Shown: positions 15,829 to 25,794 of the stretch, in pieces | Layout of the letters: every line of letters starts with the position of its first letter | Position numbering within the stretch: the first letter of the stretch is position 1 | Source of the DNA: Candidatus Bathyarchaeota archaeon | Lineage (GTDB): Archaea > Thermoproteota > Bathyarchaeia > Bathyarchaeales > Bathycorpusculaceae | NCBI GenBank assembly: GCA_003164295.1 | Contig: PLTA01000039.1 | Span: forward strand, 112,019 to 176,018 | Reading direction: 5' to 3' | DNA length: 64,000 nt | Made by a program: the position numbers and the translations under genes | Notes under the pieces: model-generated | Told to the model about the DNA's origin: nothing | The model's database searches: none | Seen by the model: the letters and a program-made list of their open reading frames with translations, nothing else

Positions 15829-18246
15829 ATGAGTGAAGAAAAAAACAAAAAAATTGCCCTCAACATCGGTGGCATGAGCTGCATAAACTGCTCGCTCACC
15901 ATAGAGAAAACACTATCTAAACTAAATGGAGTAAAACATGCAACCATCAACTTCGCCGCCGAAAAAGCAATTATAGAATACACCCCAGACCTAGTCGACC
16001 AGAAAACCATAGAGAACACTATCACCGAAACAGGATACCGAGTTATTCATGAGAAAATCATGATTCAAGTAGACGGAATGAGTTGCATTAACTGTGCCCA
16101 AAGCATAGAAAAAGCATTAAACAGCAAAGATGGTGTCTATAATGCAACTGTCAACTTTGCAACGGAAAAAGTCTCAGTTGAATATAACCCAGAGCAAATA
16201 AGCCTCGCTGGAATCAGCAAAACCATACAAGACGTTGGATATCAAGTCATTGAACCAGAAAAAACTGTGCAGGATTCTGAAGGCAAAGAGCGCCAACATC
16301 AAATTCAACGGCTAAAAATCCTTTTGACAGCAAGCGTTGCATTGACTATCCCCATCATCCTCTTGATGTTGTTCCCAGTTTTGCCTATGCGACAAAATAA
16401 CATTTTATTGTTTATTTTGGCTACTCCAGTGCAATTCATTGTAGGATGGACCTTTTACGTTGGCGCATACAAGGGCTTACGGAACAAAAGTGCAAATATG
16501 GATACATTAATTGCCATGGGAACATCCACCGCTTGGCTCTATAGCACCGCAGTTACCTTTGCACCAAGCATATTCCCAGGCGCTGGAGTTTTCTTTGATA
16601 CAGCCACAATGATCATGAGCTTCATTTTGCTGGGAAAACTCTTAGATGCAATAGCAAAAGGTAGAACCTCAGAAGCCATCAGAAAAATCATGGGTCTGCA
16701 AGCAAAAACTGCCAGAATAATCAGAAATGGCGAAGAACAGGAGATACCGATTGAAGATGTCCAGGTAGGTGACATTGTGGTTGTTAAACCGGGAGAAAAA
16801 ATTCCTGTTGACGGCATCGTTATAGAGGGATATTCAGCAGTCGACGAGAAAGTTATCACTGGCGAAAGCATCCCCATTGAAAAGAAAAGCGGCGACCAAG
16901 TGGTTGGTGCCACCATGAATAAAACTGGGATGATTAAATTCAAAGCAACCAAAGTCGGTAAAGACACAGTTCTTGCCCAGATTATAAGCATGGTTGAAGA
17001 TGCTTTAAGTTCAAAAGCGCCTATTCAAAGACTGGCAGATATCGCGTCAGGCTATTTTGTTCCTGCCATTATAATAACTGCCACGGTCTCAGCGTTGGTA
17101 TGGTATTTCATAGCTGGCGCTACCTTCATTTTTGCCCTTACCGTTTTCATCGCTGTGTTAATTGTCGCTTGTCCCTGCGCTCTTGGACTTGCAACTCCCA
17201 CAGCCATTATGGTTGGAGTTGGGAAAGGAGCAGAAAACGGAATTTTAATCAAAAACGGCGAAACACTGGAAGCAGCATATAAGCTTCAAACGATAGTTTT
17301 TGATAAAACAGGAACACTTACAAAAGGCGAGCCTGAAGTCACAGATATTATCCCAACAAAAGCGTTCAAGGAAGACCAACTTTTACAGCTAGCCGGTATC
17401 GCCGAGAAAAACTCAGAGCACCCACTTGGAGAAGCCATAGTAAAAAAGGCTAGAGAGAAAAGTCTCCAGATTGATGAGCCTGAAGTCTTCAATGCCCTAC
17501 CTGGATATGGAGTGGAAGTGGAGCATAAAGGCTCTAGAATATTGTTGGGCAATCGCAGACTCATGGAAGTAAACAACCTGAACATTGGTACGTTTGACGT
17601 TAAGATGAAGGAGCTTGAGGAAGAAGGAAAAACCGCCATGCTTCTTGCTTTTGACACCCAACTTGTAGGATTGATAGCCGTGGCTGACACCTTAAAGGAC
17701 CATTCTGCTGATGCCGTAAAAACCCTTCAGCAAATGGGCTTAGAGGTGATCATGATTACAGGAGATAATCAAAGAACAGCCAACGCTATAGCAAAACAAT
17801 TGGGTCTTAATGGCGTATTCTCTGAAGTTCTTCCTAGTGAAAAAAGCACTGAGATAAAGCGGCTACAATCCGAAGGCAAAGTTGTCGCTATGGTTGGAGA
17901 CGGAATAAACGATGCACCCGCATTAGCCCAGGCAAACATTGGAATTGCTGTAGGAAGCGGAACAGATGTAGCTATTGAAACGGGAGATATAGTGTTAATC
18001 AAAAATGATTTGAGGGATGTAGTGGTAGCTATTCAGTTGAGCCGGGCTACGATGAAGAAAATCCGGCAGAACCTATTCTGGGCATTCTTTTACAACATCA
18101 TCCTCGTTCCTTTGGCAGCAGGCGCATTCTATCCAATTTTACATGTGCTATTTAATCCAGTGTACGCAGCAGCCGCCATGGCAAGCAGCTCAGTAACCGT
18201 GGTTACCAACGCCTCACTCCTCAGAAGATTCAAACCAAAAATCTAG
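15829..18246 (+). CDS. copA: Copper-translocating P-type ATPase
   Basis: An 805-residue P1B ATPase with two N-terminal heavy-metal-binding domains (GGMSCINCS near residue 16, DGMSCINCA near 84), membrane metal site CPC at residues 448-450, DKTGT at 492-496, SEHPLGEA (the P1B His-Pro motif), and GDGINDAPA near 690. The CPC motif and two HMA domains mark Cu+ (or Ag+) export. It precedes a YHS-domain gene by 35 bases, a frequent pairing with copper pumps. Confidence 0.95.
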   Translation: MSEEKNKKIALNIGGMSCINCSLTIEKTLSKLNGVKHATINFAAEKAIIEYTPDLVDQKTIENTITETGYRVIHEKIMIQVDGMSCINCAQSIEKALNSKDGVYNATVNFATEKVSVEYNPEQISLAGISKTIQDVGYQVIEPEKTVQDSEGKERQHQIQRLKILLTASVALTIPIILLMLFPVLPMRQNNILLFILATPVQFIVGWTFYVGAYKGLRNKSANMDTLIAMGTSTAWLYSTAVTFAPSIFPGAGVFFDTATMIMSFILLGKLLDAIAKGRTSEAIRKIMGLQAKTARIIRNGEEQEIPIEDVQVGDIVVVKPGEKIPVDGIVIEGYSAVDEKVITGESIPIEKKSGDQVVGATMNKTGMIKFKATKVGKDTVLAQIISMVEDALSSKAPIQRLADIASGYFVPAIIITATVSALVWYFIAGATFIFALTVFIAVLIVACPCALGLATPTAIMVGVGKGAENGILIKNGETLEAAYKLQTIVFDKTGTLTKGEPEVTDIIPTKAFKEDQLLQLAGIAEKNSEHPLGEAIVKKAREKSLQIDEPEVFNALPGYGVEVEHKGSRILLGNRRLMEVNNLNIGTFDVKMKELEEEGKTAMLLAFDTQLVGLIAVADTLKDHSADAVKTLQQMGLEVIMITGDNQRTANAIAKQLGLNGVFSEVLPSEKSTEIKRLQSEGKVVAMVGDGINDAPALAQANIGIAVGSGTDVAIETGDIVLIKNDLRDVVVAIQLSRATMKKIRQNLFWAFFYNIILVPLAAGAFYPILHVLFNPVYAAAAMASSSVTVVTNASLLRRFKPKI

Positions 18247-18281
18247 TCACAAGACAATAAGCATTGGAGGTGAAAAAAAGT

Positions 18282-18470
18282 ATGGCTAAAGATTTGGTAT
18301 GCGGTATGGAAGTTGATGAGAAAACTGCAAAGTACAAAACAATCTACCAAGGCAAATACTACTATTTCTGCGCTCCAGGATGCAAAAAGTCCTTCGAAGC
18401 AACCCCCCAAAAATACATAGGGGGTAACTCGTCTGATCACAATTGCAATTGCGGTCACGACCAATGCTAA
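18282..18470 (+). CDS. YHS-domain metal-binding protein
   Basis: A 62-residue YHS/TRASH-like protein: LVCGMEVDEKTAKYKT, then YYFCAPGCKKSFEATPQKY, and a Cys/His tail NCNCGHDQC. The ATG at 18282 follows a strong GGAGGTG by nine bases, so an upstream in-frame TTG inside that site is not used. Small YHS proteins accompany CopA and probably pass or sense copper. Confidence 0.85.
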   Translation: MAKDLVCGMEVDEKTAKYKTIYQGKYYYFCAPGCKKSFEATPQKYIGGNSSDHNCNCGHDQC

Positions 18471-18578
18471 AATCCGTTAAGGTTTAGGCTTTAACGTTCT
18501 TCTTTTTGTTTCTTTACGCTTTTCGTTCGATAGAATTGGTATTTTAGTTTTCACTTAATTACAACGTTGAAGGCTGGA

Positions 18579-18683
18579 AAGCATAACAATACCTGTTCTG
18601 GGCAAAACGTTCTTCTTGAATTAGGGTATCCCTCCAAAACACTTGGTCACAAAAGAGTATGTTTGCTCATGAGAGGTAAGTAG
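18579..18683 (+). pseudogene. Remnant of a TIR-like nucleotide-binding protein
   Basis: A plus-strand frame ending at the TAG at 18681 reads SGQNVLLELGYPSKTLGHKR then VCLLMRGK. This matches the core of the TIR-like domain of predicted nucleotide-binding defence-associated proteins (pattern QNVxFELGYFxGKLGRxRVC, from memory). No start or N-terminal part remains. The rest of 18471-18830 shows nothing recognisable. Confidence 0.45.
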
Positions 18684-18830
18684 TTAGAGTGTCTAAATTT
18701 CCTCATTTTTCCATCCTGTAACCAAAAGTAACAAGCCGCGCGGCGCGCTCCCGACAAGACTTAATTGCATCGGTTAAATGATGCACTAATTAAGCCTATT
18801 ATCGAGAATCAAAACCTGGGGAGAAATAGA

Positions 18831-20003
18831 ATGTTCAAAGAGTTTAGCGATTTACGGCATATTATTAATTTCAAGAGAGTAATCTTCCCAATTTCAATCG
18901 CGTTTTTTATATACACTTTCGGCTGGGGAATCACATCACCCATTTTTTCGATTTACGTGCAGAAAGTTACTGGAAACCTATTCCTCACCGGAGTTATTCT
19001 TTCGGTGACAACCCTGATGGGGATATTCCTGAACATACCATTCGGCGTTATAGAGAACAGACTGAACATGAAACGTGTTCTGCAAATAGTATTGCTCATC
19101 TATGCTGTACTTGCACTGCTCTATCCTGCAACGAACAGTTTCATTTCGTTATTACTGGTTAGTGTTGCCCGAGGGGTTGCTTCGTCATTCCTGTGGCTGA
19201 CATCGTGGGCTTATGTTTTCGCTTACACTGAGAAAAGGGTAAAAGGAAAGGAAACGGGGTTCTTCTCGGACATGAATGATTTCGCCTCAGCCCTATCGCC
19301 AATTGTAGGAGGCTTAGTCGCGATTCTTTCGTTTTTCTTACCTTTCTATCTGCTCAGCCTAACAAGCTTAGCCGCGTTCGGTGTGGTTTCACTCTATCTG
19401 AAGGAGACGCCTAAGCCTGAGAAAGCGTCGTTGAAGCTTCAGATGACCACGTTGTCTAGGTATATGCGTAATAGTCGATTCGTAAAAACTGTTTTCCTTA
19501 TAGTCGTATTTTACGCGTTAATCAACGTTTACTATTCGTTTCTTTCGGTGTTTCTTAACGGTGAAGGGATCCCTATTCCGCTGATAGGCGTTATACTTAC
19601 GGCAGCGTTGCTGCCTGCAGTCGCTCTTGAAGTGCCGATGGGGAATGTTATAGACAAGCATGGAATACGTAAAACACTGGTTATAGCCGCTTCCCTGACG
19701 GTGGTAACCGGAATTTTGATGCCATTCTCAAGCAACTTCTTTTACGTATTGACGATCGTGACCGCCTTTACGGTAAGTTATACAATGATCTTCATAGGGT
19801 TGTATTCAAGGATGTCAGATATTATGGGTGAAAGCAAAACCGCAATAACAGGAGCCATAGCCACATTCAAAGACTTAGGCTACACGCTCGGTCCACTGAT
19901 AGCCGGTACACTAATAGAATTTACCAATATCAGAGATACTTTTTTCGTAACAGGCGCATCCTTTGCACTCTTAATACCAATTGCTCTTCTGTTACATGAT
20001 TGA
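18831..20003 (+). CDS. Major facilitator superfamily transporter
   Basis: About 390 residues with twelve predicted membrane helices. Loop 2-3 reads PFGVIENRLNMKRVL and the equivalent loop in the second half reads PMGNVIDKHGIRKTL, both MFS signature A-like. It is probably a drug or metabolite exporter; the substrate is not predictable. The ATG at 18831 has GGAG seven bases upstream and is preferred to one 22 codons earlier. CG-rich codons differ from the AT-rich neighbours, suggesting transfer. Confidence 0.8.
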   Translation: MFKEFSDLRHIINFKRVIFPISIAFFIYTFGWGITSPIFSIYVQKVTGNLFLTGVILSVTTLMGIFLNIPFGVIENRLNMKRVLQIVLLIYAVLALLYPATNSFISLLLVSVARGVASSFLWLTSWAYVFAYTEKRVKGKETGFFSDMNDFASALSPIVGGLVAILSFFLPFYLLSLTSLAAFGVVSLYLKETPKPEKASLKLQMTTLSRYMRNSRFVKTVFLIVVFYALINVYYSFLSVFLNGEGIPIPLIGVILTAALLPAVALEVPMGNVIDKHGIRKTLVIAASLTVVTGILMPFSSNFFYVLTIVTAFTVSYTMIFIGLYSRMSDIMGESKTAITGAIATFKDLGYTLGPLIAGTLIEFTNIRDTFFVTGASFALLIPIALLLHD

Positions 20004-20745
20004 CTTTATAGAATTATGGAATCATAGATTGAGTGGTTTAGGCTGTTCTTTTTGCTCCGCAATCTTGACAAACGTAACGTTAATGAAAATGAACGTTCCC
20101 CAGTATCTGCAAGGGAGTCAACAACTTCGCGGATAATTTCTATAAATTGCTTACTTGAGAAAATTAATTCAATACTCTTTTGATAAATCTTTCGACTACC
20201 GTGTGCCAATGGTGATAATGCATAAAAGAAACACAGTGTAATGTTAGTTCGGGAATTATTTTGGAAACTACTGATGAAGAACGTGTGGAAAGACAGAAGC
20301 TTCCTAAAAAAAGAATATTGAAAAAGTTTCAGAACCGAAGGAAAAACTAGCGCGCATGCGCTATTCAAACTCTCGGATAACCACTGAAAATCTCGCCCTG
20401 CCTTGTCCCGATATTACGTTATGTGGTCTTGATATTATACTTTCTTTAATGTAGTTGATATATGGAAACCTGCATCATTTGAAAAATCGGGTCGTGCTAT
20501 ATTAAAAACTTAAAGGAAACTTGGGAATTTTCTTAGGCCTTCGAGACTGAGACCTTAAAAACAAACGTCTAATATCACTTAAATGTTGTTGATCTTGGAT
20601 TATGAAGGAAATATGACGCCGATTACCGTACAAAGGCTTTATGATAGTATCTTAATCGGAATCTGACTCTACTTGATTCTGGACGGTAGTGGCGCAGACC
20701 CTTCCTCCACATTATAAATGGATCACTCAAGCGGAAAGCGATTAA
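20004..20745. other. Gap without recognisable gene
   Basis: About 740 bases with no frame having a plausible start, ribosome-binding site and coherent protein. A minus-strand frame at 20006-20368 is open but reads as low-quality shadow sequence. No tRNA, repeat or terminator was seen. Confidence 0.4.
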
Positions 20746-21297
20746 GCAGTGGGCCCGTTCGGATACATAATGACCATCAACTTCGTCAACCGCGGTCTCT
20801 TGTCTCTCGCATTCCTATTCACCTTCATGGGCACCATCCCGCCTAACTGAAGAAAAAATAGCCCAGTACAGCTCAGGTTTCTTCCTCTTAGGCACATGAT
20901 CAATAGGCGCGCTGTTACTAGCTTTTTCCCCACAGATATTCCCTCTACACCAATCTCATTGCATGGAGCAGTCTACCTTGTGGTCGCGCTTCTCGCGATC
21001 CTAACAGGTGCAATAGGCGCACTCGTGCTATCTCTCAAAATGCGCGGAAATCAAAACCTCCAAAACGTAAAATGATTCCCTTCCAATCGCGGTACTGGTG
21101 GTTGTCTTCTGTATACTCGAGTTGCTGACCCCCTTCTTCGCTCCTAACCTCGCTGCTCACTTCAGAGGATTCTTCGAAAGGATATTCCTTGGAACGATGC
21201 TCATGTGGATCGCGGCTATATCGGCTTATGTGGTCATGCGTGAATCGAGGCCCCACGCCCCCACAAACCTTCCCGATAGCCCTCTTTTATCAGCTTG
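20746..21297 (+). pseudogene. DUF998-type membrane protein, multiply broken
   Basis: Consecutive frames read AVGPFGYIMTINFV, RGLLSLAFLF, then after a stop and frame change SSGFFLLGT, SIGALLLAFS, then HGAVYLVVALLAILTGAIGA and finally FRGFFERIFLGTMLMWIAA (21151-21207). In order these are the blocks of a DUF998 six-helix membrane protein. At least two frame changes and two stops separate them. The DNA is CG-rich like the MFS gene before it. The 300 bases from 21298 to 21595 hold nothing recognisable. Confidence 0.6.
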
Positions 21298-21595
21298 AAT
21301 GTCACCAAGAACATGCACACAATTTCGATCATTGCAACAAGAATAATCGGTACGCGATTGAAGCGCAACTCCCCTCATTTAAAAGAATAATATTACTTAC
21401 TAAAGTCCCATGACATGAAGTTGAGGAAACATTTATGTCGAAAACAAGGAAGGGCTCGACACTCAGCTATCTAATCCCGTCGAATGATCTGACAGCACAT
21501 ATAGATTCTTCCTGACCATTTTTCAGCCAATGGATTGAGAAAAGGGCATGGTTTAGAAATAGAAATTTGTAGAAAAATAGAAAAAGAGGCTTTGC

Positions 21596-21904
21596 TTATT
21601 TCAGAACCAACTTAATGGATTCTTCAATTGTTATCACTGGTTTGATTTCGGTGGTTTGATATCCTAGCCAATCCATGACTTCAGGTTCCATTGAGAGTTT
21701 TGTTAAGGCTTCCATGTTTGCTGCATCGTAAACTGTAACTTTGAGATGTTCAGGAATCGAAACCCAGCTTCCTACAACCTTTATCTGGTATTTTTTAAGG
21801 AACTCCCCGATTTTAGCGTTGAAGTTTTTTTCTGATTTAGCCGCATTTTGATTATGCATTGGACAACTTTCAGAAGTATGTTTAGAAATCTGCAAAAAAA
21901 GCAT
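21596..21904 (-). CDS. Small conserved hypothetical protein (DUF3303-like)
   Basis: A 102-residue protein beginning MLFLQISKHTSESCP, with VVGSWVSIPEHLKVTVYDA and a C-terminal IKPVITIEESIKLV. The pattern is that of small ferredoxin-fold dimers placed in DUF3303 or relatives, with no known activity. GGAG lies ten bases upstream of the ATG. It is 28 bases downstream of an OsmC gene on the same strand. The frameshifted gene at 9620 seems to be of the same general sort. Confidence 0.6.
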   Translation of the reverse strand: MLFLQISKHTSESCPMHNQNAAKSEKNFNAKIGEFLKKYQIKVVGSWVSIPEHLKVTVYDAANMEALTKLSMEPEVMDWLGYQTTEIKPVITIEESIKLVLK

Positions 21905-21932
21905 AAGAAAAATTCTCCTATAATCCAGTTTC

Positions 21933-22370
21933 TTACTTAAAGTTTAACTCAAAGCTTATTGGAACAGCTTCGCCCCAAGATTGACGGATCGGGCAAATCT
22001 TCTGCGCCATTCCGTACACGGTGTTAGCTTTTTTGCGTTCTCGTTCATTATCGTTTTCTAAGGCAATGTTCATGTTGAAGTGGACATTGGTGAAAATCAG
22101 TTTCTCCATTCCTTCCACATTCATCTTTACATTTGCAATGGTTTCCAAGTTCTTAAGTCCCAACTGACTATTCTTAGCAATCAATAGAAATAGCGTATTG
22201 ATGCATGAAGCTAAAGCCGCGGCGAATATGTCTTCAGGTACGCAGTAGCCTTCTTTTCCTCCAAACGATGGAGGAGGACTAACAGTTACGAGTTTTTTGC
22301 CTTTAATTGAGAGTTCACATTCTGTTCCGCCTTTCCATGTGGCGGTTCCTTCAAAATTCATTTCTGGCAT
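21933..22370 (-). CDS. OsmC-family protein
   Basis: A 145-residue OsmC-fold protein with one conserved Cys in FAAALASCINTLFLLI and the second in GMAQKICPIRQSW. This is the SAR/YhfA-type spacing, different from the copy at 13264, so the two are distant paralogues. Likely thiol peroxidase or acyl-thiol binding. The next gene downstream is the DUF3303-like gene, and a V4R-like gene lies upstream on the same strand, 89 bases away. Confidence 0.82.
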   Translation of the reverse strand: MPEMNFEGTATWKGGTECELSIKGKKLVTVSPPPSFGGKEGYCVPEDIFAAALASCINTLFLLIAKNSQLGLKNLETIANVKMNVEGMEKLIFTNVHFNMNIALENDNERERKKANTVYGMAQKICPIRQSWGEAVPISFELNFK

Positions 22371-22459
22371 AAAATCAAATGGTAAGTATTGTTTCGGTGG
22401 AAATTTAATCTTGTGGAACTTTATCGAAGGATAGCGAAGTCTTCTTTGTGCTGATGCTC

Positions 22460-22912
22460 TTAGGTTTTAGTTTTTATTTCGTAAACCATGTCACAGTCGC
22501 CTACTGGACCTGGTTTGCGGATTTCTTTTAAGCGGACATTGCGGATTTTTAGGTTTTCTGATAGTGCGCCTACTGGGAACAAAGAAATTGCGCAAGCGGG
22601 TGTTATGCCAAATCGTTCTTTCACGAGTTTTCCGTGGCAAATATAGCAACCTCGGAATTTCAGAAGATATTCTTCCGCCTGCTTTTCAAAAGTTACGCTT
22701 TGAGCAATCTTAAGGTCGTTTTGAATATATTCTGCAATATTCGCCATTAATATTTCTGGCGTTTGTGCTTGTGGAATGGATTTGCCCCAGTTTTTTCCCA
22801 ATGTCATACTTGCTTTCGCGAATACTCTTTGATTTTCCTCCCCTAAAGCTCCTTGAATTGAACACATAATTTCAAGAACAGGCTTTTGTGGAATCATTTT
22901 TTCGTCTGTCAT
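22460..22912 (-). CDS. Cys-containing protein resembling a V4R domain
   Basis: A 150-residue soluble protein. The C-terminal half has FRGCYICHGKLV, ITPACAISLFPVGALSE and GPVGDCDMVYEI, whose Cys order and final acidic strand recall the 4-vinyl-reductase (V4R) small-molecule-binding domain. The N-terminal half shows no motif. GAGGAG lies six bases before the ATG. Function is open; V4R proteins bind hydrocarbons or act in sensing. Confidence 0.5.
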   Translation of the reverse strand: MTDEKMIPQKPVLEIMCSIQGALGEENQRVFAKASMTLGKNWGKSIPQAQTPEILMANIAEYIQNDLKIAQSVTFEKQAEEYLLKFRGCYICHGKLVKERFGITPACAISLFPVGALSENLKIRNVRLKEIRKPGPVGDCDMVYEIKTKT

Positions 22913-23344
22913 TTATTTCTCCTCAAAATTCAATTATATTGATCGAGAAACGGAACGTTTGAGGTTTTTGTTCTTGCCAAATCATCAATGAAAGAGCACG
23001 TATGTTTGAAAGAAGCAAACTTTAATTTCGAGATCTAAATAACCCTAATTACGTTCGACAAAATCAACTTCTTATTCTAATATCGTCCACCACTTCTGCT
23101 ATTTTGTTACTTGTATTTTACTTGTCAGTTAATTTCAGTTTTGCCCAGATGATGACGAGTCCTACTCCTGCGCCTACGCCCACTGTAAATAACGCGGCAA
23201 TAATAGAATCCTATCATTCATCAGCCACTCCGCTATCCTTTCCTTCTTGATGCTTTTCCTTTTTGAAGAGTTGGTTTTGAGCAAAGTTGTTGGTAATAAT
23301 TTTCGGTTTTTTACAATAAACCTATAAGCAGGGTTAGTATATAT
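22913..23344. other. Intergenic stretch with a C-terminal fragment
   Basis: On the minus strand around 23125-23215 a frame reads a single hydrophobic segment (ALFTVGVGAGVGLVIIWAK) ending in a stop, preceded by two tandem stops and a short charged stretch. It looks like the tail of a lost membrane-anchored protein. No start codon fits, so it is not called as a gene. Confidence 0.35.
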
Positions 23345-23360
23345 ATTCTAATATTAGAAT
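23345..23360. promoter_or_regulatory. Perfect 16-base palindrome, candidate ArsR operator
   Basis: ATTCTAATATTAGAAT is a perfect dyad of the size bound by ArsR/SmtB repressors. It lies about 140 bases before the PepSY-like gene and one kilobase before an arsR gene. A related shorter element GAATATTC occurs at 24410-24417 at the start of the arsR coding region. A TATA-like ACTATAATAT (23468-23477) sits about 25 bases before the next ATG. Confidence 0.5.
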
Positions 23361-23497
23361 GTATTTGATTTGGTTGGTTTGGTAAGAAACTCTTAACAAA
23401 AGCTCATTCGTGAACGTTTCAAATCTGTTTCACATCTGTTTCAGCCAACTATCATATCATTCGAATACTATAATATCACTAAAGGCGAAATAAAAAA

Positions 23498-24334
23498 ATG
23501 AAAAACTGGAAAATAATAACAATCATTGGCGTTGTAGCAGTTTTAGCTGCTGCATTGCTAACAACATCTGTATTCGCCATGGGCATGATGGGAGGCAATT
23601 ACGGTGGCTATGGCGGAATGATGGGCGGAGGCTACGGAACAGGCTACGGATACAACAGCCCGCCATACACAACAAGTACAACTAACATAACAACAGCCAC
23701 AGGCCAGTACTATCAGCCAGTTTACCCCTTCATGTTTGGAGGCGGAATGATGGGCGGATTAGGTAACGGCAACGGCTTTAGAGGAATGATGGGCAGCTAC
23801 GGATACACAGCACCTATCACAACAAGTGGATCGCAACTAAGCATCAACAACGCAGTAACCATAGCTCAAAACTATGTCGCTTCAATCGGCAACCCCGACT
23901 TAGTCGTTAAGCAAGTTGAAGAATTCACTGCAAACTTCTACGTCCAAGTAAACGACAAAAGCACAGGCAACGGAGCATTCGAACTCTTAATCAACAAATA
24001 TACAGGAAGCATCTACCCAGAGATGGGACCTAACATGATGTGGAACACCCAATACGGCATGATGCGAAGCGGAATCTTAGGCGGAATCTTTGGAGCACCA
24101 ACCACAACAATGCCCGTAACACCAACTCAAGCAACAACAGACGCCCAGCAATACCTCAACACTTACCTACCTGGAAGCACAACCGGCGATGTCACAACAT
24201 TCCCCGGCTACTACACAATCGAAGTCCTAACCAGCGGAACAACATCTGGCATGCTAAGCGTCAACGGCTACACTGGACAAATTTGGGTTCACACCTGGCA
24301 TGGAACCTTCATACAAGAACTGCAAGTTAGCTAA
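23498..24334 (+). CDS. Secreted Gly/Met-rich protein with PepSY-like repeats
   Basis: A 278-residue exported protein. An N-terminal hydrophobic signal (IITIIGVVAVLAAALL) is followed by a Gly/Met/Tyr-rich stretch (GMMGGNYGGYGGMMGGGYG), then two PepSY-like units: residues ~110-170 (ISINNAVTIAQNYVAS-like start and INKYTGSIYPEMG) and ~210-270 (TPTQATTDAQQYLNTYLPG and VNGYTGQIWVHTWHG). Clustered Met and His suggest periplasmic copper or other metal binding. It is followed by an ArsR regulator and a zinc ribbon, consistent with metal response. Confidence 0.7.
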   Translation: MKNWKIITIIGVVAVLAAALLTTSVFAMGMMGGNYGGYGGMMGGGYGTGYGYNSPPYTTSTTNITTATGQYYQPVYPFMFGGGMMGGLGNGNGFRGMMGSYGYTAPITTSGSQLSINNAVTIAQNYVASIGNPDLVVKQVEEFTANFYVQVNDKSTGNGAFELLINKYTGSIYPEMGPNMMWNTQYGMMRSGILGGIFGAPTTTMPVTPTQATTDAQQYLNTYLPGSTTGDVTTFPGYYTIEVLTSGTTSGMLSVNGYTGQIWVHTWHGTFIQELQVS

Positions 24335-24403
24335 AAGAAACATGAACCCTCTTTTTCTTTTTCCCAATTATTAGGTGAATAGAAAACTAAAAGGATGAAA
24401 AAG

Positions 24404-24775
24404 ATGTTAGAATATTCGAATTTACAGGAGAAATCAAGAACGAAAGCAAATTTCGACATGACTATCTACGAGATGCAAGCAGAAATTTCAAAAACGCTCG
24501 CTCACCCACTCAGAATAGCAATTATTCATTATTTGAAAGAAGGAGAAAAAACAGTGACGGACCTAACTGAAACGTTGGGTGCAAGCCAATCAAACATATC
24601 CCAACACCTCGCGTTACTGAGGCAACGACAAATCGTCAAGACCAGAAAAGAAGGCTCTACAGTTTACTACAGAGTTGCAAGCCCAAAAATAAGCCAAGCC
24701 TGCGATATGGTGAGAGAAGTCCTTTTAGAACAACTCAATCAAAAACAAGAAATGGCAAAAACCTACACGCCCTAA
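24404..24775 (+). CDS. ArsR-family transcriptional repressor
   Basis: About 123 residues with the ArsR winged helix: KTLAHPLRIAIIHYLKEGEK, recognition helix GASQSNISQHLALLRQRQIV, and the wing KTRKEGSTVYYRV. No Cys appears in the DNA-binding domain at the usual ELCVCDL site, so if it senses metal the ligands differ from ArsR/SmtB. The ATG at 24404 has AAGGATG eight bases upstream; another ATG lies three codons before. The palindrome at 23345 is a candidate target. Confidence 0.85.
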   Translation: MLEYSNLQEKSRTKANFDMTIYEMQAEISKTLAHPLRIAIIHYLKEGEKTVTDLTETLGASQSNISQHLALLRQRQIVKTRKEGSTVYYRVASPKISQACDMVREVLLEQLNQKQEMAKTYTP

Positions 24776-24789
24776 GAGATGTCCTGAAA

Positions 24790-24942
24790 ATGTGCCCTTG
24801 TGGATGCGGTTGTGGTTCAGACAAAGAGGAAACTGTTGAGAAAGCAGTTCAAGTTGTTATGATTCCATGCAAGTACTGTGCAGCCCTTTTCCCGCAAACC
24901 GCCACGTTTTGTCCAAATTGCGGAGCAAAAAGAACCGCATAA
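24790..24942 (+). CDS. 50-residue Cys-rich zinc-ribbon protein
   Basis: Starts MCPCGCGCGSDKEE with four Cys in seven residues, then a classical zinc ribbon IPCKYCAALFP...FCPNCGAKR. It is 12 bases after the arsR stop on the same strand. The N-terminal CxCxCxC could bind soft metals, fitting an arsR/metal context. No strong ribosome-binding site was seen, only GAGAT upstream. Confidence 0.7.
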   Translation: MCPCGCGCGSDKEETVEKAVQVVMIPCKYCAALFPQTATFCPNCGAKRTA

Positions 24943-24986
24943 TTATTTAAGATAAAAATAATTTATACTGTAAGGAGGATAAAGTT

Positions 24987-25748
24987 TTGTCAAGTTTAAA
25001 GAATATTATATCATTCATGTTTGCAGTTGTTATTTTGGTATCTTTAGTGCTTCCAGTTTTTGCAATCCAATATAATCCTGGAGTTTCTATAGGCCAGTAT
25101 GTAAAATATGGGAATTTTGCTGGAAGTGGTCCTGGCTATGAAGCCTTCAATGATTATGGTTTTCTAAATCTTCAAGTAGTAAGCGTTTCCGGCAACGCAG
25201 TGACCTTGCTTACGACTGATCAGTTCAAAAATGGGACAGCACTTCCGGGCAATGGCACAGTAGACGTTTGGAATGTAGAAACTGGAACAGACAACGGAAC
25301 TCCAAGCACCCAAGGCCCAATAATAGCGGCAAATCTCAACCAAGGAGACGCCATACCACCGCCCAACACTTACTCAGTTAACCAAACGGCAGACCGAACA
25401 TACCTCGGCGCAACTAGAAGCGTTAACATTCTCAATGTTACAGTCTCTACCCCAGATTACAATTCGACACTAAACTATGTCTACGACAAAATATCAGGAA
25501 TGCTACTGGAATCAGCGTCAACAACAACCACCCAAGCCCAACCTCAGCCAATAACCTCAACATACTCATACAGCATTACCGCAACAAACATTTTCGGTTC
25601 AACAACTCCATCACCAACCGTTCCAGAATTTAGTCCTCAAATACTAGCATTGATTGCCACCATTATCTCAATTATTATACTAAGTGCTGTCGTTATGCAA
25701 AGAAGAACTAAAAGGCCAACCACTGGGAAAGAGTTAAGCACAAAATAA
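24987..25748 (+). CDS. Secreted protein with PEF-type C-terminal membrane anchor
   Basis: A 253-residue surface protein. An N-terminal signal (IISFMFAVVILVSLVLPVFA) leads to an Asn/Thr-rich extracellular domain. The C-terminus has TVPEFSPQ followed by one hydrophobic helix (ILALIATIISIIILSAVVM) and a basic tail, a PEF-CTERM-like anchor common in archaea. AGGAGG lies seven bases before the TTG start. No enzymatic motif is seen. Confidence 0.7.
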   Translation: MSSLKNIISFMFAVVILVSLVLPVFAIQYNPGVSIGQYVKYGNFAGSGPGYEAFNDYGFLNLQVVSVSGNAVTLLTTDQFKNGTALPGNGTVDVWNVETGTDNGTPSTQGPIIAANLNQGDAIPPPNTYSVNQTADRTYLGATRSVNILNVTVSTPDYNSTLNYVYDKISGMLLESASTTTTQAQPQPITSTYSYSITATNIFGSTTPSPTVPEFSPQILALIATIISIIILSAVVMQRRTKRPTTGKELSTK

Positions 25749-25794
25749 TTTATTACAACTAATTATCACTCAACAAAATAAGGAAAGAGCGAAA

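Noticed and set aside
18471..18578. T-rich stretch after the YHS gene considered as terminator
   Set aside because: Poly-T runs are short and scattered, with no clear stem; archaeal termination is possible but not supported well enough.
20006..20368. 120-residue minus-strand frame
   Set aside because: Low-complexity Ser/Phe/Leu composition, no ribosome-binding site and no family resemblance; considered chance in a non-coding gap.
23125..23290. Minus-strand membrane-tail frame as a gene
   Set aside because: Two tandem stops interrupt it and no start codon or ribosome-binding site is present.
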